Shown one piece after another: positions 38,670-49,233 of a DNA stretch of 64,000 nt. The notes under the pieces were generated by a model. It saw nothing but the letters and a program-made list of their open reading frames with translations. It was not told the origin of the DNA and did not search any database. Source of the DNA: Eubacterium sp. Lineage in GTDB: Bacteria; Bacillota; Clostridia; Lachnospirales; Lachnospiraceae. The position numbers were made by a program, and so were the translations under genes. The stretch covers positions 1 through 64,000 of the forward strand of contig JAEFAB010000074.1 in assembly GCA_016292095.1 (NCBI GenBank). Reading direction: 5' to 3'. Every line of letters starts with the position of its first letter. The stretch's first letter is position 1.

Positions 38670-41600
38670 CTATTCTTTCGCCGAGTCCTCCTCGCCGGCA
38701 TTCTTCCTATCCAACATATCCTTTACCTGTTGCAAATCCCAGGAATCCGGTTCCCGGAAATGCCCACCTAATTTTCTGTCAAATCCGCAGATTGCTCCGA
38801 AACTACAATATTCACAGGCTTCCTTCATTGGATTCACTGCAATCTTTCCCTGAAAGATCTGCTCCTGCAGGTGGTCCGCCACATCGGAAACATAATCAAT
38901 TAATTGTTCAAAATGCTTTGTATCCAAGATGCCTTTTTCCTCCGGCGTGCCATCACGTTTTGCAGAAACCGGCAATACTTTTGATTTTCCTTTTTTACTC
39001 AAGGCATTTTCATCCATTGCTTCAATGATTTCCGGATTGTCATTCACCAAACCGGTCATTCGATATTTTTCGTACTTACTTTCATTGATTGCATTCTGCA
39101 TTTCTTCCGGCGATACATCTGAGGAAGGCTTTTTCACATAAGGATTATCAATATGGAAATACAATCCTCCTGCCGGCAATACTTTTTTGTCCGGATACTT
39201 TTTCTGTTCATAGGCAATTGCATCTTTCAGGTAAATCATCAGCTGTAACTGCAATCCCATAACCGTATTCTGAATGCTAAAAGTCGTATTTCCCGATTTA
39301 TAGTCAATGACTTTAACATACACTTCATTTTCCTGTTCCAATACATCGACACGGTCAATTCGTCCATGTTCCACTCGTAATTCATATTCCGCCGGTTTAA
39401 ACTTTCCTGCACGAATATGCTTGATCAAAGTATCCACCGTACATTCCGCAGTTTCCTTTACCTGCTGTTTGATAAATGCACTTCTGGCAGAACTGTCCAA
39501 CATATCATTCTCATAGGCATTCACAACTCTCTCCACACTGGAATCCACCAATTCTTTTCCCTGATCCCAATCCATGGTTTTCCAATCCAGATTTTGTCTC
39601 TGAACTTCATTGAAGAAATCATCAATAGTCCCGTGGTATAAGTTTCCAATATCGAAAGCCGCCAACTGAAAGACATCCCGTTCTCTCAGTTTCAATCCGT
39701 CGTTTAAGAAGAAACGATACGCACAACCTGCGAAACGCTCAATCTGTGTAATTCCAATATTGCTTTTATTTTCGTACATCTTCTTCGCCAGCTCCGGTGT
39801 CAGTACCGGTTGTTTCATCTTGTAAAAAGCTCCCTGTTCCACTTTGTCCATCAGTGCACCGGTATCTTCTTCCTGTTTCATGTAAGAGGACAATTCTAAA
39901 AATTTCTGCGGGTTTTCCAGACTGTCAAAATCCCGTATCCGCTCTGCCACATAAGACATGGCAATTCGCTTGTTGGAAATACTATCATAAGAAACATGAT
40001 TCTTTTCATTTCCGTACCGCCTTATATTTTTAAACAATCTTCCCACTTCGGAAATCAAATAGGATGCTCTCGCCGTTGTCCCATCAAAAGCTGTTTGGTG
40101 GTAGCACAAATAAAGCTGTTCTGTCGGCTTTGCAAACAGAGAATACAAATACAGTCTCTGTTGGAACAACCCTTCTTTTGCCGTCGGTGCCAGAACGTAA
40201 CTCTTTTCTTCCAGCAGTTCACGGTCTCTGTCCGTAATAACACTGCCACTCGGCGCCTGTTTTGGAATAATGCCATCATTTACTCCAAGAATAAACAGCA
40301 CCTTTTTCGTATCCTTTAATCGGGAGCGTTCAATATCTCCCACCATTACCGTATCCATCCCCGGTGGAATAATTCCCACCTTAATGGTTTCAAAGCCGGT
40401 TTCCAGAATTTTACGATATTCCGTCAGGGTCACTTTTGCGTCCCCCAGCAACCCGGTCAGCTGATTAAAAAGCCCAATAATCGCTTCGTAGGTCTGCTGA
40501 TATTCCTTTTCCTTGCTCAGTTCTCCATTCTTATGGAATACAGCCGTGTATTCCGCCAATTTTCGTTGTATTTCAAGAGAAACAGTAAAATGGTAGACTG
40601 CCTTTGTTAATGTCAAAATCGTGGCATTTTTTTGTTTTAATTCCTTTCGGAAAGGTTCAATCAGTTCCCTTAGTGATTCTCTTGCTCCATTGACCCGTTC
40701 CAGGTGATCCTCATCCATATTTTTATATATTTTTCCCCATTTTCTGGCATAACTGTTGTAACCACGTTTTCCGGAACGTAAGACGTAATTTTCCAGTAAA
40801 TCAATATCTTCCCGTTCAATATCCGTAATGCCCAAACGCAGGAATCGAAATACAGAATCAAAAGAGAAATCCTGTTCAATCATGCCAATGGCTGCAATCA
40901 TTCCGTCTACAAACGGATTGTTTGCAATACTACGCTTATGGTCAATAAACACCGGGATTTCATACTGTTCAAAAATCTCGTCCACAAAACGATAATACGT
41001 TTCCATATCTCCGGTAATTATGGCAAAATCATTATATCGGTATCCCTTTTTGGAAACCAATTCAGATATTTTTGAAGCCACAAAAACAACTTCTCCGTAA
41101 GGGTCTTTCATTTCACCAATGGAAATCCCCTCATTTCTGATTTCCAACGGTTCCACTCCGGTATTTTGGAACAGATTATTCTCCGCAAAACAAAGTGGTT
41201 CATTTTCTCTAATACGATAAGGTGGTTCGTCTTTTCCAACAACGATCATAGGTTTCACATTGACCCCGTTTTGCTCTGCCAAAACAGATAAGTGCTTTAA
41301 CGTTTCCTTGCTCAACGCAAACAAATCCATTTTGGAATAATTGGAAAAACTCTTTTCTCTTTCCGGCAGTGTCACGGCAACCACCACTTCTTTGGCATAT
41401 TTCAGCAACAACTCCAACACCTGATACTGCACCGGTGTAAAACCGGTAAATCCGTCAAAGTACAAAGACGAATTTTTGATTAGTTCGGAGCTTGCAATAT
41501 ATTTACAGAAAATTTTCAATACATCTTCTGTCGTAATCATTTTCTCCTGAATATATTTTTCAAAGGCCTCATAGATTTTTTGAATATCTTTTAACTTATG

Positions 41601-42056
41601 AACCAGGGACAGACTCTCCACTTCTCCCATCATCTGTTCCACATTCTCAACAGATATTCCGTATTGTTTCAATTCCGACAATACACTTTTCATTTTCTCG
41701 GCAAATCCCGGATTATCCGCCTTCTTCTTGTAAATAACCAGTTCTTCTCTGCACTGCAACAGAACTTTTCGCATCACAAGTGTTTTTCCCAGGTCGTCCA
41801 TAACCTGAAATCCGGTATAACCCTGTTCTTCAAAAACCGCATAGGCCAATCTGTAAAAGCTGGTCACTTCAATATTAAAGCTTCCGTGCTTCTCCTGCTG
41901 TTCCAATATTTCTTTCTGGGTTTCCAGAGAATACTGCTCCGGAACAACAGCAATGAAATTCTCATTTTCTTTTTGGCCAGCCGCCTCAATCATCATCTGA
42001 TGCATCCGATATGACTTTCCGGCTCCTGCCTTTCCGATAATAAATTGTAATGCCAT
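38670..42056 (-). CDS. addB: ATP-dependent helicase/nuclease subunit B
   Basis: ALQFIIGKAGAGKSYRM; C-terminal nuclease VIDYKSGNTTF and Fe-S CEYCSFGAICGFD. Confidence 0.94.
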   Translation of the reverse strand: MALQFIIGKAGAGKSYRMHQMMIEAAGQKENENFIAVVPEQYSLETQKEILEQQEKHGSFNIEVTSFYRLAYAVFEEQGYTGFQVMDDLGKTLVMRKVLLQCREELVIYKKKADNPGFAEKMKSVLSELKQYGISVENVEQMMGEVESLSLVHKLKDIQKIYEAFEKYIQEKMITTEDVLKIFCKYIASSELIKNSSLYFDGFTGFTPVQYQVLELLLKYAKEVVVAVTLPEREKSFSNYSKMDLFALSKETLKHLSVLAEQNGVNVKPMIVVGKDEPPYRIRENEPLCFAENNLFQNTGVEPLEIRNEGISIGEMKDPYGEVVFVASKISELVSKKGYRYNDFAIITGDMETYYRFVDEIFEQYEIPVFIDHKRSIANNPFVDGMIAAIGMIEQDFSFDSVFRFLRLGITDIEREDIDLLENYVLRSGKRGYNSYARKWGKIYKNMDEDHLERVNGARESLRELIEPFRKELKQKNATILTLTKAVYHFTVSLEIQRKLAEYTAVFHKNGELSKEKEYQQTYEAIIGLFNQLTGLLGDAKVTLTEYRKILETGFETIKVGIIPPGMDTVMVGDIERSRLKDTKKVLFILGVNDGIIPKQAPSGSVITDRDRELLEEKSYVLAPTAKEGLFQQRLYLYSLFAKPTEQLYLCYHQTAFDGTTARASYLISEVGRLFKNIRRYGNEKNHVSYDSISNKRIAMSYVAERIRDFDSLENPQKFLELSSYMKQEEDTGALMDKVEQGAFYKMKQPVLTPELAKKMYENKSNIGITQIERFAGCAYRFFLNDGLKLRERDVFQLAAFDIGNLYHGTIDDFFNEVQRQNLDWKTMDWDQGKELVDSSVERVVNAYENDMLDSSARSAFIKQQVKETAECTVDTLIKHIRAGKFKPAEYELRVEHGRIDRVDVLEQENEVYVKVIDYKSGNTTFSIQNTVMGLQLQLMIYLKDAIAYEQKKYPDKKVLPAGGLYFHIDNPYVKKPSSDVSPEEMQNAINESKYEKYRMTGLVNDNPEIIEAMDENALSKKGKSKVLPVSAKRDGTPEEKGILDTKHFEQLIDYVSDVADHLQEQIFQGKIAVNPMKEACEYCSFGAICGFDRKLGGHFREPDSWDLQQVKDMLDRKNAGEEDSAKE

Positions 42057-42290
42057 GGATGTTTACCTCGCTTCATCTTTTCACGAACATTTTCTCATTT
42101 TTGATGTCCCAAAAATGACACTCATATGTAGTAGTATAAACCTAAAAATGCATTTTTAACAGCTAGTTTTTGAGATAATACACTAACCAGATCATAACTC
42201 ATCCTTTCTATGCACAAAGTTTTTTATGCATACTTTCCGGGAAGCAATAATAGATTAGACTATAACATTAATTCGTTTGAAGGAGTGCTT

Positions 42291-42737
42291 ATGTCAGGTA
42301 ATCCGAAATTTGTGGTTTTTCATTTAAAAGAACTTATATATACAGTGGTTTTTGTACTGTTGGGGATTGTTTTTTTGATTTCACTAATCCTGATGTTCAG
42401 TCAAAAAGGCGGGCAAAAAAAAGAGGAGCAAACTACCGACAACATATATAATGCCGGTGTCTACACCTCTTCTATTACGCTTAACGGAAATCCAATGGAT
42501 ATTACCGTTACTTTAGATTCCAATCATATTAATTCCATTAAAATGGAGAATGTCAGCGATGCCATTGCTACAATGTATCCGTTGGTTCAGCCTTCTTTTG
42601 AAGATATTGCCAATCAGATTGTTACAACCCAATCGCTAGATAACATCCGGTTTTCGGAAGATTATCATTACACTTATACCTTGCATTATGATGAGATTTG
42701 CCATCTCATCGATTCCGCAAAAGTATCCGCGGATTAG
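42291..42737 (+). CDS. Single-TM hypothetical protein with FMN-binding-domain-like extracellular region
   Basis: ATG at 42291 with RBS GGAGTG; TM VVFVLLGIVFLISLILMF; then YNAGVYTSSITLNGNPMDITVTLDSNHINSIKMEN. Confidence 0.6.
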   Translation: MSGNPKFVVFHLKELIYTVVFVLLGIVFLISLILMFSQKGGQKKEEQTTDNIYNAGVYTSSITLNGNPMDITVTLDSNHINSIKMENVSDAIATMYPLVQPSFEDIANQIVTTQSLDNIRFSEDYHYTYTLHYDEICHLIDSAKVSAD

Positions 42738-44656
42738 TATAATTCTTCCAGCCATTCTTTGACGCAGGCATCACTTGGCATACGCAGGTCGCCTCGCGGA
42801 GAAACTGCAACAGAACCAACTTTTGGTCCGTCCGGAAGGCAGCTTCGCTTAAACTGCTGGGAGAAGAATCTTCTGTAAAATGTCTGAAGCCATTTCAGAA
42901 TGGTTTCATCGTCATATTTTCCCTGGAATGCTTTCTTTGCCAGGAATAATACCTTTTTGGGTGCATAGCCGAAACGAAGTACATAATAAAGGAAAAAGTC
43001 ATGCAATTCGTATGGTCCTACCAGATCTTCTGTTTTCTGGGATATCACACCATCCTTTGGCGGCAATAATTCCGGACTTACCGGTGTGTCTAAAACGTCC
43101 AACAAAATCTTTGTCAACTGTTCATCTTCACAGGTATCCGCATAGTAACGAACCAAATGTCTTACCAGTGTTTTAGGCACGCCGCTGTTTACGCCATACA
43201 TTGACATGTGATCGCCGTTGTAGGTTGCCCAACCCAGAGCGAGTTCCGACAAATCGCCGGTTCCAATAACCATTCCGTTAAATTCATTTGCCAAGTCCAT
43301 TAAGAGATAAGTTCTCTGTCTTGCCTGTGCATTTTCATAAGTCACATCCTTGTTTTCCATATCGTGACCAATCTGATTTAAATGAAGGGTTGTAGCTTCG
43401 GAAATATTGATTTCCTTGAATTCACATCCCAAAATGTCGATTAAGGTTACCGCATTGGTGTAAGTACGGTCTGTTGTTCCGTATCCCGGCATAGTTACTG
43501 CAAGGATTCCTTTACGGGAAAGCCCCAACATATCAAATGCACGAACTGTTACCAACAATGCCAGTGTAGAATCCAACCCACCGGATATGCCTACAACAGC
43601 ACACTTACAGTTGGTATGCTCTAAACGCTTCTTCAATCCCATCGATTGAATATTTAATATTTCTTCACAGCGTTTGTTTCGCTCTGCTTCGTTGGATGGT
43701 ACGAAAGGTGCCGGATCCACAAAACGATTCACATCACTGTCCACAAGTTCCATGGAAATATATTCTTCTGTGTACTCTTCTTCCACATCGATTTCAAAGG
43801 TATTCATCCTTCTTCTTTCCGCAACCAAACGGTCCAAATCAATATCAGCAATAACGGTTTCATTTTTGAAACGCTGAGATTCTGCCAGAATATTGCCATT
43901 TTCTGCAATCAGATTATGTCCGGCAAAAACAAGGTCTGTAGAAGACTCGCCCTCACCGGCGTCAGCATAAATGTATGCTGAAACAGTTCTTGCGGACTGA
44001 CCGGATACTAACGTTCTTCGATAACTGTCTTTTCCGGTCAGTTCATCGCTGGCTGAAAGGTTGGCAATGACTGTGGCACCATGAAGAGCATGACTTGTGC
44101 TAGGTGGGTGCGGTACCCACAAATCCTCACAGATTTCCAAAGCAAGTTCCAATCCCGGAATATTTTCAAAAACAAACTTTGTTCTCGGTGAGAAACTGCA
44201 GCAAATTTCATCGCCATCTTCATCTACGCCAACCTGGATTTCTCCATCCACGTCTTTACCGGAAACAAAATGTCTCTGCTCATAGAATTCCGAATAATTT
44301 GGCAAATAGCTCTTTGGAACAACACCACATACTTCGCCGCCATAAAGCACTGCCCCAACATTGTACAATTTATTCTTGTATACCATCGGTAATCCTACCA
44401 CTACGGTTATTTCCATACCCTCGCAGTAATCGGCAATTACCTGTAACTGTGCTTTCGCATTTTCAAGCAATGTAGTCTGCCAAAACAAGTCACTACAGGT
44501 ATATCCGGTAATACATAATTCCGGGAAGACTACAAGCTGAACTTTCTCTTTATATACTTCATCAATTTTCTTACATATTTCACCGGCATTATACCCACAA
44601 TCTCCTACTTTGATTTTCGGTGTCACTGCCGCAACTTTTAAAAATCCGTTTCTCAT
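42734..44656 (-). CDS. nadE: Glutamine-dependent NAD+ synthase
   Basis: N-terminal nitrilase domain (VVFPELCITGYTCSDLF, CEDLWVP) and C-terminal VVGISGGLDSTLALL. Confidence 0.95.
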   Translation of the reverse strand: MRNGFLKVAAVTPKIKVGDCGYNAGEICKKIDEVYKEKVQLVVFPELCITGYTCSDLFWQTTLLENAKAQLQVIADYCEGMEITVVVGLPMVYKNKLYNVGAVLYGGEVCGVVPKSYLPNYSEFYEQRHFVSGKDVDGEIQVGVDEDGDEICCSFSPRTKFVFENIPGLELALEICEDLWVPHPPSTSHALHGATVIANLSASDELTGKDSYRRTLVSGQSARTVSAYIYADAGEGESSTDLVFAGHNLIAENGNILAESQRFKNETVIADIDLDRLVAERRRMNTFEIDVEEEYTEEYISMELVDSDVNRFVDPAPFVPSNEAERNKRCEEILNIQSMGLKKRLEHTNCKCAVVGISGGLDSTLALLVTVRAFDMLGLSRKGILAVTMPGYGTTDRTYTNAVTLIDILGCEFKEINISEATTLHLNQIGHDMENKDVTYENAQARQRTYLLMDLANEFNGMVIGTGDLSELALGWATYNGDHMSMYGVNSGVPKTLVRHLVRYYADTCEDEQLTKILLDVLDTPVSPELLPPKDGVISQKTEDLVGPYELHDFFLYYVLRFGYAPKKVLFLAKKAFQGKYDDETILKWLQTFYRRFFSQQFKRSCLPDGPKVGSVAVSPRGDLRMPSDACVKEWLEELY

Positions 44657-44731
44657 ATCTTTGATCTTCAGTCCTTTCCTAAACTTTTTTCATTATAACA
44701 TTCCAAAATTGAAATCTCAAATAGTTCTCAA

Positions 44732-45499
44732 TCAGGAGACAATAAAAGTATTGTAGCCCATCATTCTTAACTGTTGTTCTAATCCGATTGCATCGTCCAA
44801 ATTTGCAAATTCCCCAATACGCACTTTAAACAATCCGTTATCAAAAATAAGGTTTGCCTGAAAGCCCTGATTTCTCAATTCATAAACAAGATTGACTGCA
44901 AGGTTCCGGTTTCGGAATGCTCCCACCTGTACGCTGTAATTCATTCCACCGTTTCCGTAAATCCCCTGACTTCCCAGTGTATCAATAATTCCGTCGGCAA
45001 TAGCCTCACCAATCCGATCAATATTTTCATCAAACAGAAGATTGTCACTGTCCGAATTCAAGAATCCAACTTCCACCAAAACAGCAGGCATTTTCGTCCG
45101 ACGCAGCACCACCAGATTTGGTCGTTCCACTACCCCCAGATTTCTAAATCCCAGTGCCTCCAGATTTGCATTGATATTCCTTGCCAACTGTCCTTTCAAT
45201 CCGCTGTCATTGTAAACCAGCGTCTGAACTCCATCATAACTGTTTGCTGAAGGCGAGGAGTTTCTGTGAATTGATACAAACAGATTTGCTCCTGCTTCAT
45301 TTCCTTTAGTCGCCTTTTCAAACGGCGTGTCATAGACATCTGTTGTCCTTGTGTAGTCTACGGAAAAACCTGCATTTTTCAGATATCCTCCCACTCGCAT
45401 TGCCAAAGCCAGCGTGTCGTCCTTTTCCTGTCGTCCGTTGTATACAGCTCCCGGATCACTGCCTCCGTGACCGGCGTCTATCATGATTTTATATGCCAT
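44732..45499 (-). CDS. N-acetylmuramoyl-L-alanine amidase with C-terminal SPOR-like domain
   Basis: IMIDAGHGGSDPGAVYNGRQEKD, FVSIHRNSS, AVLVEVGFLNS; NYSVQVGAFRNRNLAVNL. Confidence 0.93.
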   Translation of the reverse strand: MAYKIMIDAGHGGSDPGAVYNGRQEKDDTLALAMRVGGYLKNAGFSVDYTRTTDVYDTPFEKATKGNEAGANLFVSIHRNSSPSANSYDGVQTLVYNDSGLKGQLARNINANLEALGFRNLGVVERPNLVVLRRTKMPAVLVEVGFLNSDSDNLLFDENIDRIGEAIADGIIDTLGSQGIYGNGGMNYSVQVGAFRNRNLAVNLVYELRNQGFQANLIFDNGLFKVRIGEFANLDDAIGLEQQLRMMGYNTFIVS

Positions 45500-45554
45500 G
45501 CTTTTTTCCTATCTTTTTGTTCACATTATTATATGCCCCAAACCGGAAAAATTT

Positions 45555-45604
45555 CCATAAAAATACCCCCAAAATGTTTCAACATTTCAGGGGTTCTTCA
45601 TGTA
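45555..45604 (-). terminator. Terminator of the lipoprotein gene
   Basis: AACCCCTGAAATGTTGAAACATTTTGGGGGTATTTTT on the minus strand. Confidence 0.65.
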
Positions 45605-45606
45605 GA

Positions 45607-45894
45607 CTAGTCTTCCAAATCGGATTCAATTTCATCCACTTTTGTTTCGGCATCATCTACAATATCGCCGACAACACCGTCGTCTTTATGATCCTTTTTT
45701 CTTTCTTTTTCGGTTACCTCTTCTGTCGTCACTTCATCAATTACCGTTTCATCTTCCAGTCGTTCTTCTTCCGTTGTTACTTTTTCCGTTGAAACGGTAT
45801 CTTCATCTGCATTGTCCTTCATTCCGCAGGCAACCAGACCAACAGATGCTGCAACCAACATCATAACCATTACAAAATTTTTCATTGCTTTCAT
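45607..45894 (-). CDS. Small acidic putative lipoprotein
   Basis: Lipobox VGLVACG; Asp/Glu-rich mature region. Confidence 0.65.
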   Translation of the reverse strand: MKAMKNFVMVMMLVAASVGLVACGMKDNADEDTVSTEKVTTEEERLEDETVIDEVTTEEVTEKERKKDHKDDGVVGDIVDDAETKVDEIESDLED

Positions 45895-45960
45895 ATAATC
45901 TTCCTCCAATTTTTCTTGGTTCGATTATAGTTTGCGCAATTTCAATTTTTTTATTCAAAT

Positions 45961-46716
45961 TTAACCAATCACATCAGACATATTGTAAAGTCCGGCACCT
46001 TTTCCAGCCAGGTATTTTGCAGCGTCGATGGAACCTTTTGCAAATACCGCTTTGGAGTATGCACGGTGTTTGATTTCAATTACTTCATCAGTTCCTGCAT
46101 AGATTACATCATGGTCACCAACAATAGTTCCGCCGCGAACTGCTGAAATACCGATTTCTTTCTGTTTTCTTTTTTCGCGAACAGTACTTCTGTCGTATGT
46201 ATAATCATATTCATTGTTCAGCACCTGATTAATGCAGTCAGCCAATGCCAACGCTGTTCCGCTTGGTGCATCCAATTTCTGATTGTGATGTTTTTCAACA
46301 ATTTCAATGTCAAAGCCTCTGTTTGCCAATACTTCCGTTGCCATCTGCAACAGTTTCATTAATGTGTTGATTCCAAGAGACATATTTGCTGATTTTAATA
46401 CAGCTACTTTTTTGCTTGCTGCATTGACTTTTTCAAGCTGTTCCGCAGACAGCCCTGTAGTACAAAGCACTACAGGTGTCTGTGTATCCACAGCGTAATC
46501 TAACAAATCATCTACTGCAGATGCGGTAGAGAAATCAATAATTGCATCTGCTTTCACGTCACATTCTTTCACGTTGGAAAATACCGGATAGTTATTTGGT
46601 ACTTCTGTATAAGCATCCACACCGGCAACAATCTGAATGTCCGGATCGTTTTCAATCAGGTCTGTAATAACTCTACCCATTTTGCCATTACAGCCATGCA
46701 TAATTACATTTATCAT
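45961..46716 (-). CDS. dapB: 4-hydroxy-tetrahydrodipicolinate reductase
   Basis: VIMHGCNGKMGRVI, EIVEKHHNQKLDAPSGTAL. Confidence 0.95.
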   Translation of the reverse strand: MINVIMHGCNGKMGRVITDLIENDPDIQIVAGVDAYTEVPNNYPVFSNVKECDVKADAIIDFSTASAVDDLLDYAVDTQTPVVLCTTGLSAEQLEKVNAASKKVAVLKSANMSLGINTLMKLLQMATEVLANRGFDIEIVEKHHNQKLDAPSGTALALADCINQVLNNEYDYTYDRSTVREKRKQKEIGISAVRGGTIVGDHDVIYAGTDEVIEIKHRAYSKAVFAKGSIDAAKYLAGKGAGLYNMSDVIG

Positions 46717-46741
46717 ATGAACCTCCGTCCTCTCTTTTGCA

Positions 46742-47626
46742 TTATAAAATTCCGTAATCTTTCATTGCTTTTTCAAGTCTTACTTTTCCTGCATCTGTCA
46801 TTTCAGTCAATGGTGCACGAACGATTCCTGCTTCATAACCTAACATGTTCATGGCAGCCTTTACAGGAATTGGATTTACTTCGCAGAATAATGCGCCACA
46901 TAAATCAATGGCATCTAACTGTAATTTCAATGCTGTTTCCACATCACCTGCAAGGTAAGATGCAACCATATCATGAACCTGCTTTGGCGCTACGTTAGAC
47001 CATACAGAGATTACACCTTTTCCGCCTAAGGAAAGCAATGGAACAACCTGATCATCATTTCCTGAATAAATATCAAGGCATCCGTCTGCCAATGCAGCAA
47101 GTTTTGCCACCTGGCTAATATTTCCTGATGCTTCCTTAATTGCAACAACGTTTTCAACACCCTTTGCAATACGAACTGCTGTTTCCGGTAAGATGTTTGT
47201 ACCTGTTCTGGATGGAACATTGTACATAATAATTGGAATATTTACAGCATCTGAAATTGCTTTGTAGTATTCAAAAAGTCCGTCCTGAGTAGCCTTGTTG
47301 TAATATGGTGTAACACAAAGGAGTCCGTCTGCTCCCATTTCTTCCGCTTTCTTTGAAAGGTTTACAGCTTCTCTTGTGCAGTTTGAACCTGTACCTGCAA
47401 TTACAGGAACTCTTCCTGCAACTTTATCGATACAATACTTGATTGTATCAAGGTGTTCCTGATCACTCATTGTTGAAGCTTCACCTGTTGTTCCACATAC
47501 GATAATGGAATCTGTTCCTGCGGCAATCTGGTCTTCGATAATCTTTCCAAATGCCTCATAATTAATACTTTCATCCTCATTGAATGGTGTAATAATTGCT
47601 ACACCTGCGCCTGTAAAAATAGACAT
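46742..47626 (-). CDS. dapA: 4-hydroxy-tetrahydrodipicolinate synthase
   Basis: GAGVAIITPFNEDESINYEAF, VCGTTGEASTMSDQEH, MYNVPSRTGTNI, AIKEASGNIS. Confidence 0.96.
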   Translation of the reverse strand: MSIFTGAGVAIITPFNEDESINYEAFGKIIEDQIAAGTDSIIVCGTTGEASTMSDQEHLDTIKYCIDKVAGRVPVIAGTGSNCTREAVNLSKKAEEMGADGLLCVTPYYNKATQDGLFEYYKAISDAVNIPIIMYNVPSRTGTNILPETAVRIAKGVENVVAIKEASGNISQVAKLAALADGCLDIYSGNDDQVVPLLSLGGKGVISVWSNVAPKQVHDMVASYLAGDVETALKLQLDAIDLCGALFCEVNPIPVKAAMNMLGYEAGIVRAPLTEMTDAGKVRLEKAMKDYGIL

Positions 47627-47692
47627 GTTTCATTCCTCCTAAATAATATGTATTTCATTAAACTTTAGTATTCTACTTTTATGCATTATAAA

Positions 47693-47715
47693 AGGGAGCT
47701 TATGCAAAGCTCCCT
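47693..47715 (-). terminator. Riboswitch expression-platform terminator
   Basis: AGGGAGCTT-n5-AAGCTCCCT followed by TTTTAT on the minus strand. Confidence 0.85.
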
Positions 47716-47729
47716 ACAAGTCTCACTGC

Positions 47730-47900
47730 TTATAAGTAGCTCTCCATCTTTCGATGACAGTCACATAGCTGTTAACTATATGCCCAGGAAAAATATTCCG
47801 CAACATTTAACCTTCGGCGCCACATCCTTTCTGAAATGTTCTTCTGCCTGCGGGGCATCCCATTTCTTACTCTTAAGTAGCGCGACCTCTACTATCGTTT
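47730..47900 (-). promoter_or_regulatory. Lysine riboswitch (L box) upstream of dapA-dapB
   Basis: Minus strand GATAGTAGAGGTCGCGCTACTTAAGAGTA...AGAAAGGATGTGGCGCCGAAGG...CCTGGGCATATAGTTAACAGCTATGTGACTGTCATCGAAAGATGGAGAGCTACTT matches the conserved L-box core. Confidence 0.92.
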
Positions 47901-47910
47901 AACTCTTTCT

Positions 47911-47939
47911 ATCATAACATTGTAAAAATTGTCTGTCAA
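47911..47939 (-). promoter_or_regulatory. SigA-type promoter of the lysine riboswitch/dapAB transcript
   Basis: TTGACA, 17-bp spacer, TATGAT on the minus strand. Confidence 0.8.
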
Positions 47940-47981
47940 CACTTACTATAGTCTATTCCGACTTTTTCGAATTGACACCGT

Positions 47982-49232
47982 TTATTCCACAACCACATCT
48001 TCTTTCGGGTTATCCTTCGGAGTACTGTATTTCTTTTTGCCGTATCCCTTTGGCATTCCGATTTTCATATACAATTTACCCAATCCGGTAATATCTCCTG
48101 TATAATGATTAAACATTGCCGAAGCTCCGTTTCTGCGGTCAGTTGTCTGGAATGAGAACCAGGCATAACGCTCTACATAATCTCTCTCATCCAGTTTTTC
48201 GATTACCTTCTTCATATAATGGCGTACAACTTTTCTGGCCCTTGCGTCCACGCTTGGCACCCCACTAATGGCAAACTCAGTTACCCAGATTGGCTTATGA
48301 TACATTTCATATGCTTCATCCACCAATTTAATAAAGGCATCAACACCATCATCATCATACCAGTTCCAGTAATGATGAAGTGGAATAAAATCAAATTCCC
48401 AGCCTCTCTGATCCACTTTTTTCATAAACGGCTGGAACCAATCCTTGGACCAGGATGGCAACAATGCTGTGGCAGGCGCCCCTACCAAAACATTTCCTTT
48501 ATTCGCGAATACAGTTTCTAATCCACCCATAACTTCATCTACAGTCAGATTTGCCTGTTCCGCCAAATCCGGTTCGTTGTAACACAACATGTAAGTGAAA
48601 TCATACGCATTGAACAACTGCATATTACGTTCATCTGAGGAACCAATACTCCAAAGCATCGGAACATATTCCAAATCCTGGAATGAAGTGTATTTGAACG
48701 GATACATCGCCCAGTTATAATACCAGGAAACTCCCCAGTCTACTGCATCCAGATTCATCGCCATATCTTTGTTGGTACAAAATCCTTTTTTGTTTACAAA
48801 GAATGTATTGATATCAGAATTCAGAACCGACCCATTCTCCATATCTGCTTCAACATATACCGTATGCTTTGTAACCTTTGTATCGTAATAAGTACAGGTG
48901 GTAGTTTCCCCATCAGTTGTTTCAATCAACTGATCATCCACATAGACTTTATATCCGGAAACCTTCCCCAAACTTTCTGCGCTGTTCCATGTGATTTTCA
49001 TGGTTCCGGCAGCCTTTAACGAACCTGCAGCGGGAGAAACCACTGCGGTATTCTCCCACTGCTCCTTGTTCGCTTTAATATCTTTTTTTTCTTCTTTTAC
49101 CGCATTTTCCTTGCTCTGTTTTGCGGTATTTTCTGTTTTGCTTTTATTGTCATATTTTGCGAAGCAAACACCGCCTGCGATGGCTGCACAACATACGACT
49201 AATGCTAGGATTATTACTGATTTTTTTCTCAT
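47982..49232 (-). CDS. Membrane-anchored PF11790/GH128-like glycoside hydrolase
   Basis: N-terminal TM; SWYYNWAM, MLCYNEPDL and KPIWVTEFAIS candidate catalytic motifs. Confidence 0.75.
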   Translation of the reverse strand: MRKKSVIILALVVCCAAIAGGVCFAKYDNKSKTENTAKQSKENAVKEEKKDIKANKEQWENTAVVSPAAGSLKAAGTMKITWNSAESLGKVSGYKVYVDDQLIETTDGETTTCTYYDTKVTKHTVYVEADMENGSVLNSDINTFFVNKKGFCTNKDMAMNLDAVDWGVSWYYNWAMYPFKYTSFQDLEYVPMLWSIGSSDERNMQLFNAYDFTYMLCYNEPDLAEQANLTVDEVMGGLETVFANKGNVLVGAPATALLPSWSKDWFQPFMKKVDQRGWEFDFIPLHHYWNWYDDDGVDAFIKLVDEAYEMYHKPIWVTEFAISGVPSVDARARKVVRHYMKKVIEKLDERDYVERYAWFSFQTTDRRNGASAMFNHYTGDITGLGKLYMKIGMPKGYGKKKYSTPKDNPKEDVVVE

Positions 49233-49233
49233 T

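Noticed and set aside
38420-39028. 202-aa + strand ORF
   Set aside because: Antisense across the addA/addB junction; no family signal.
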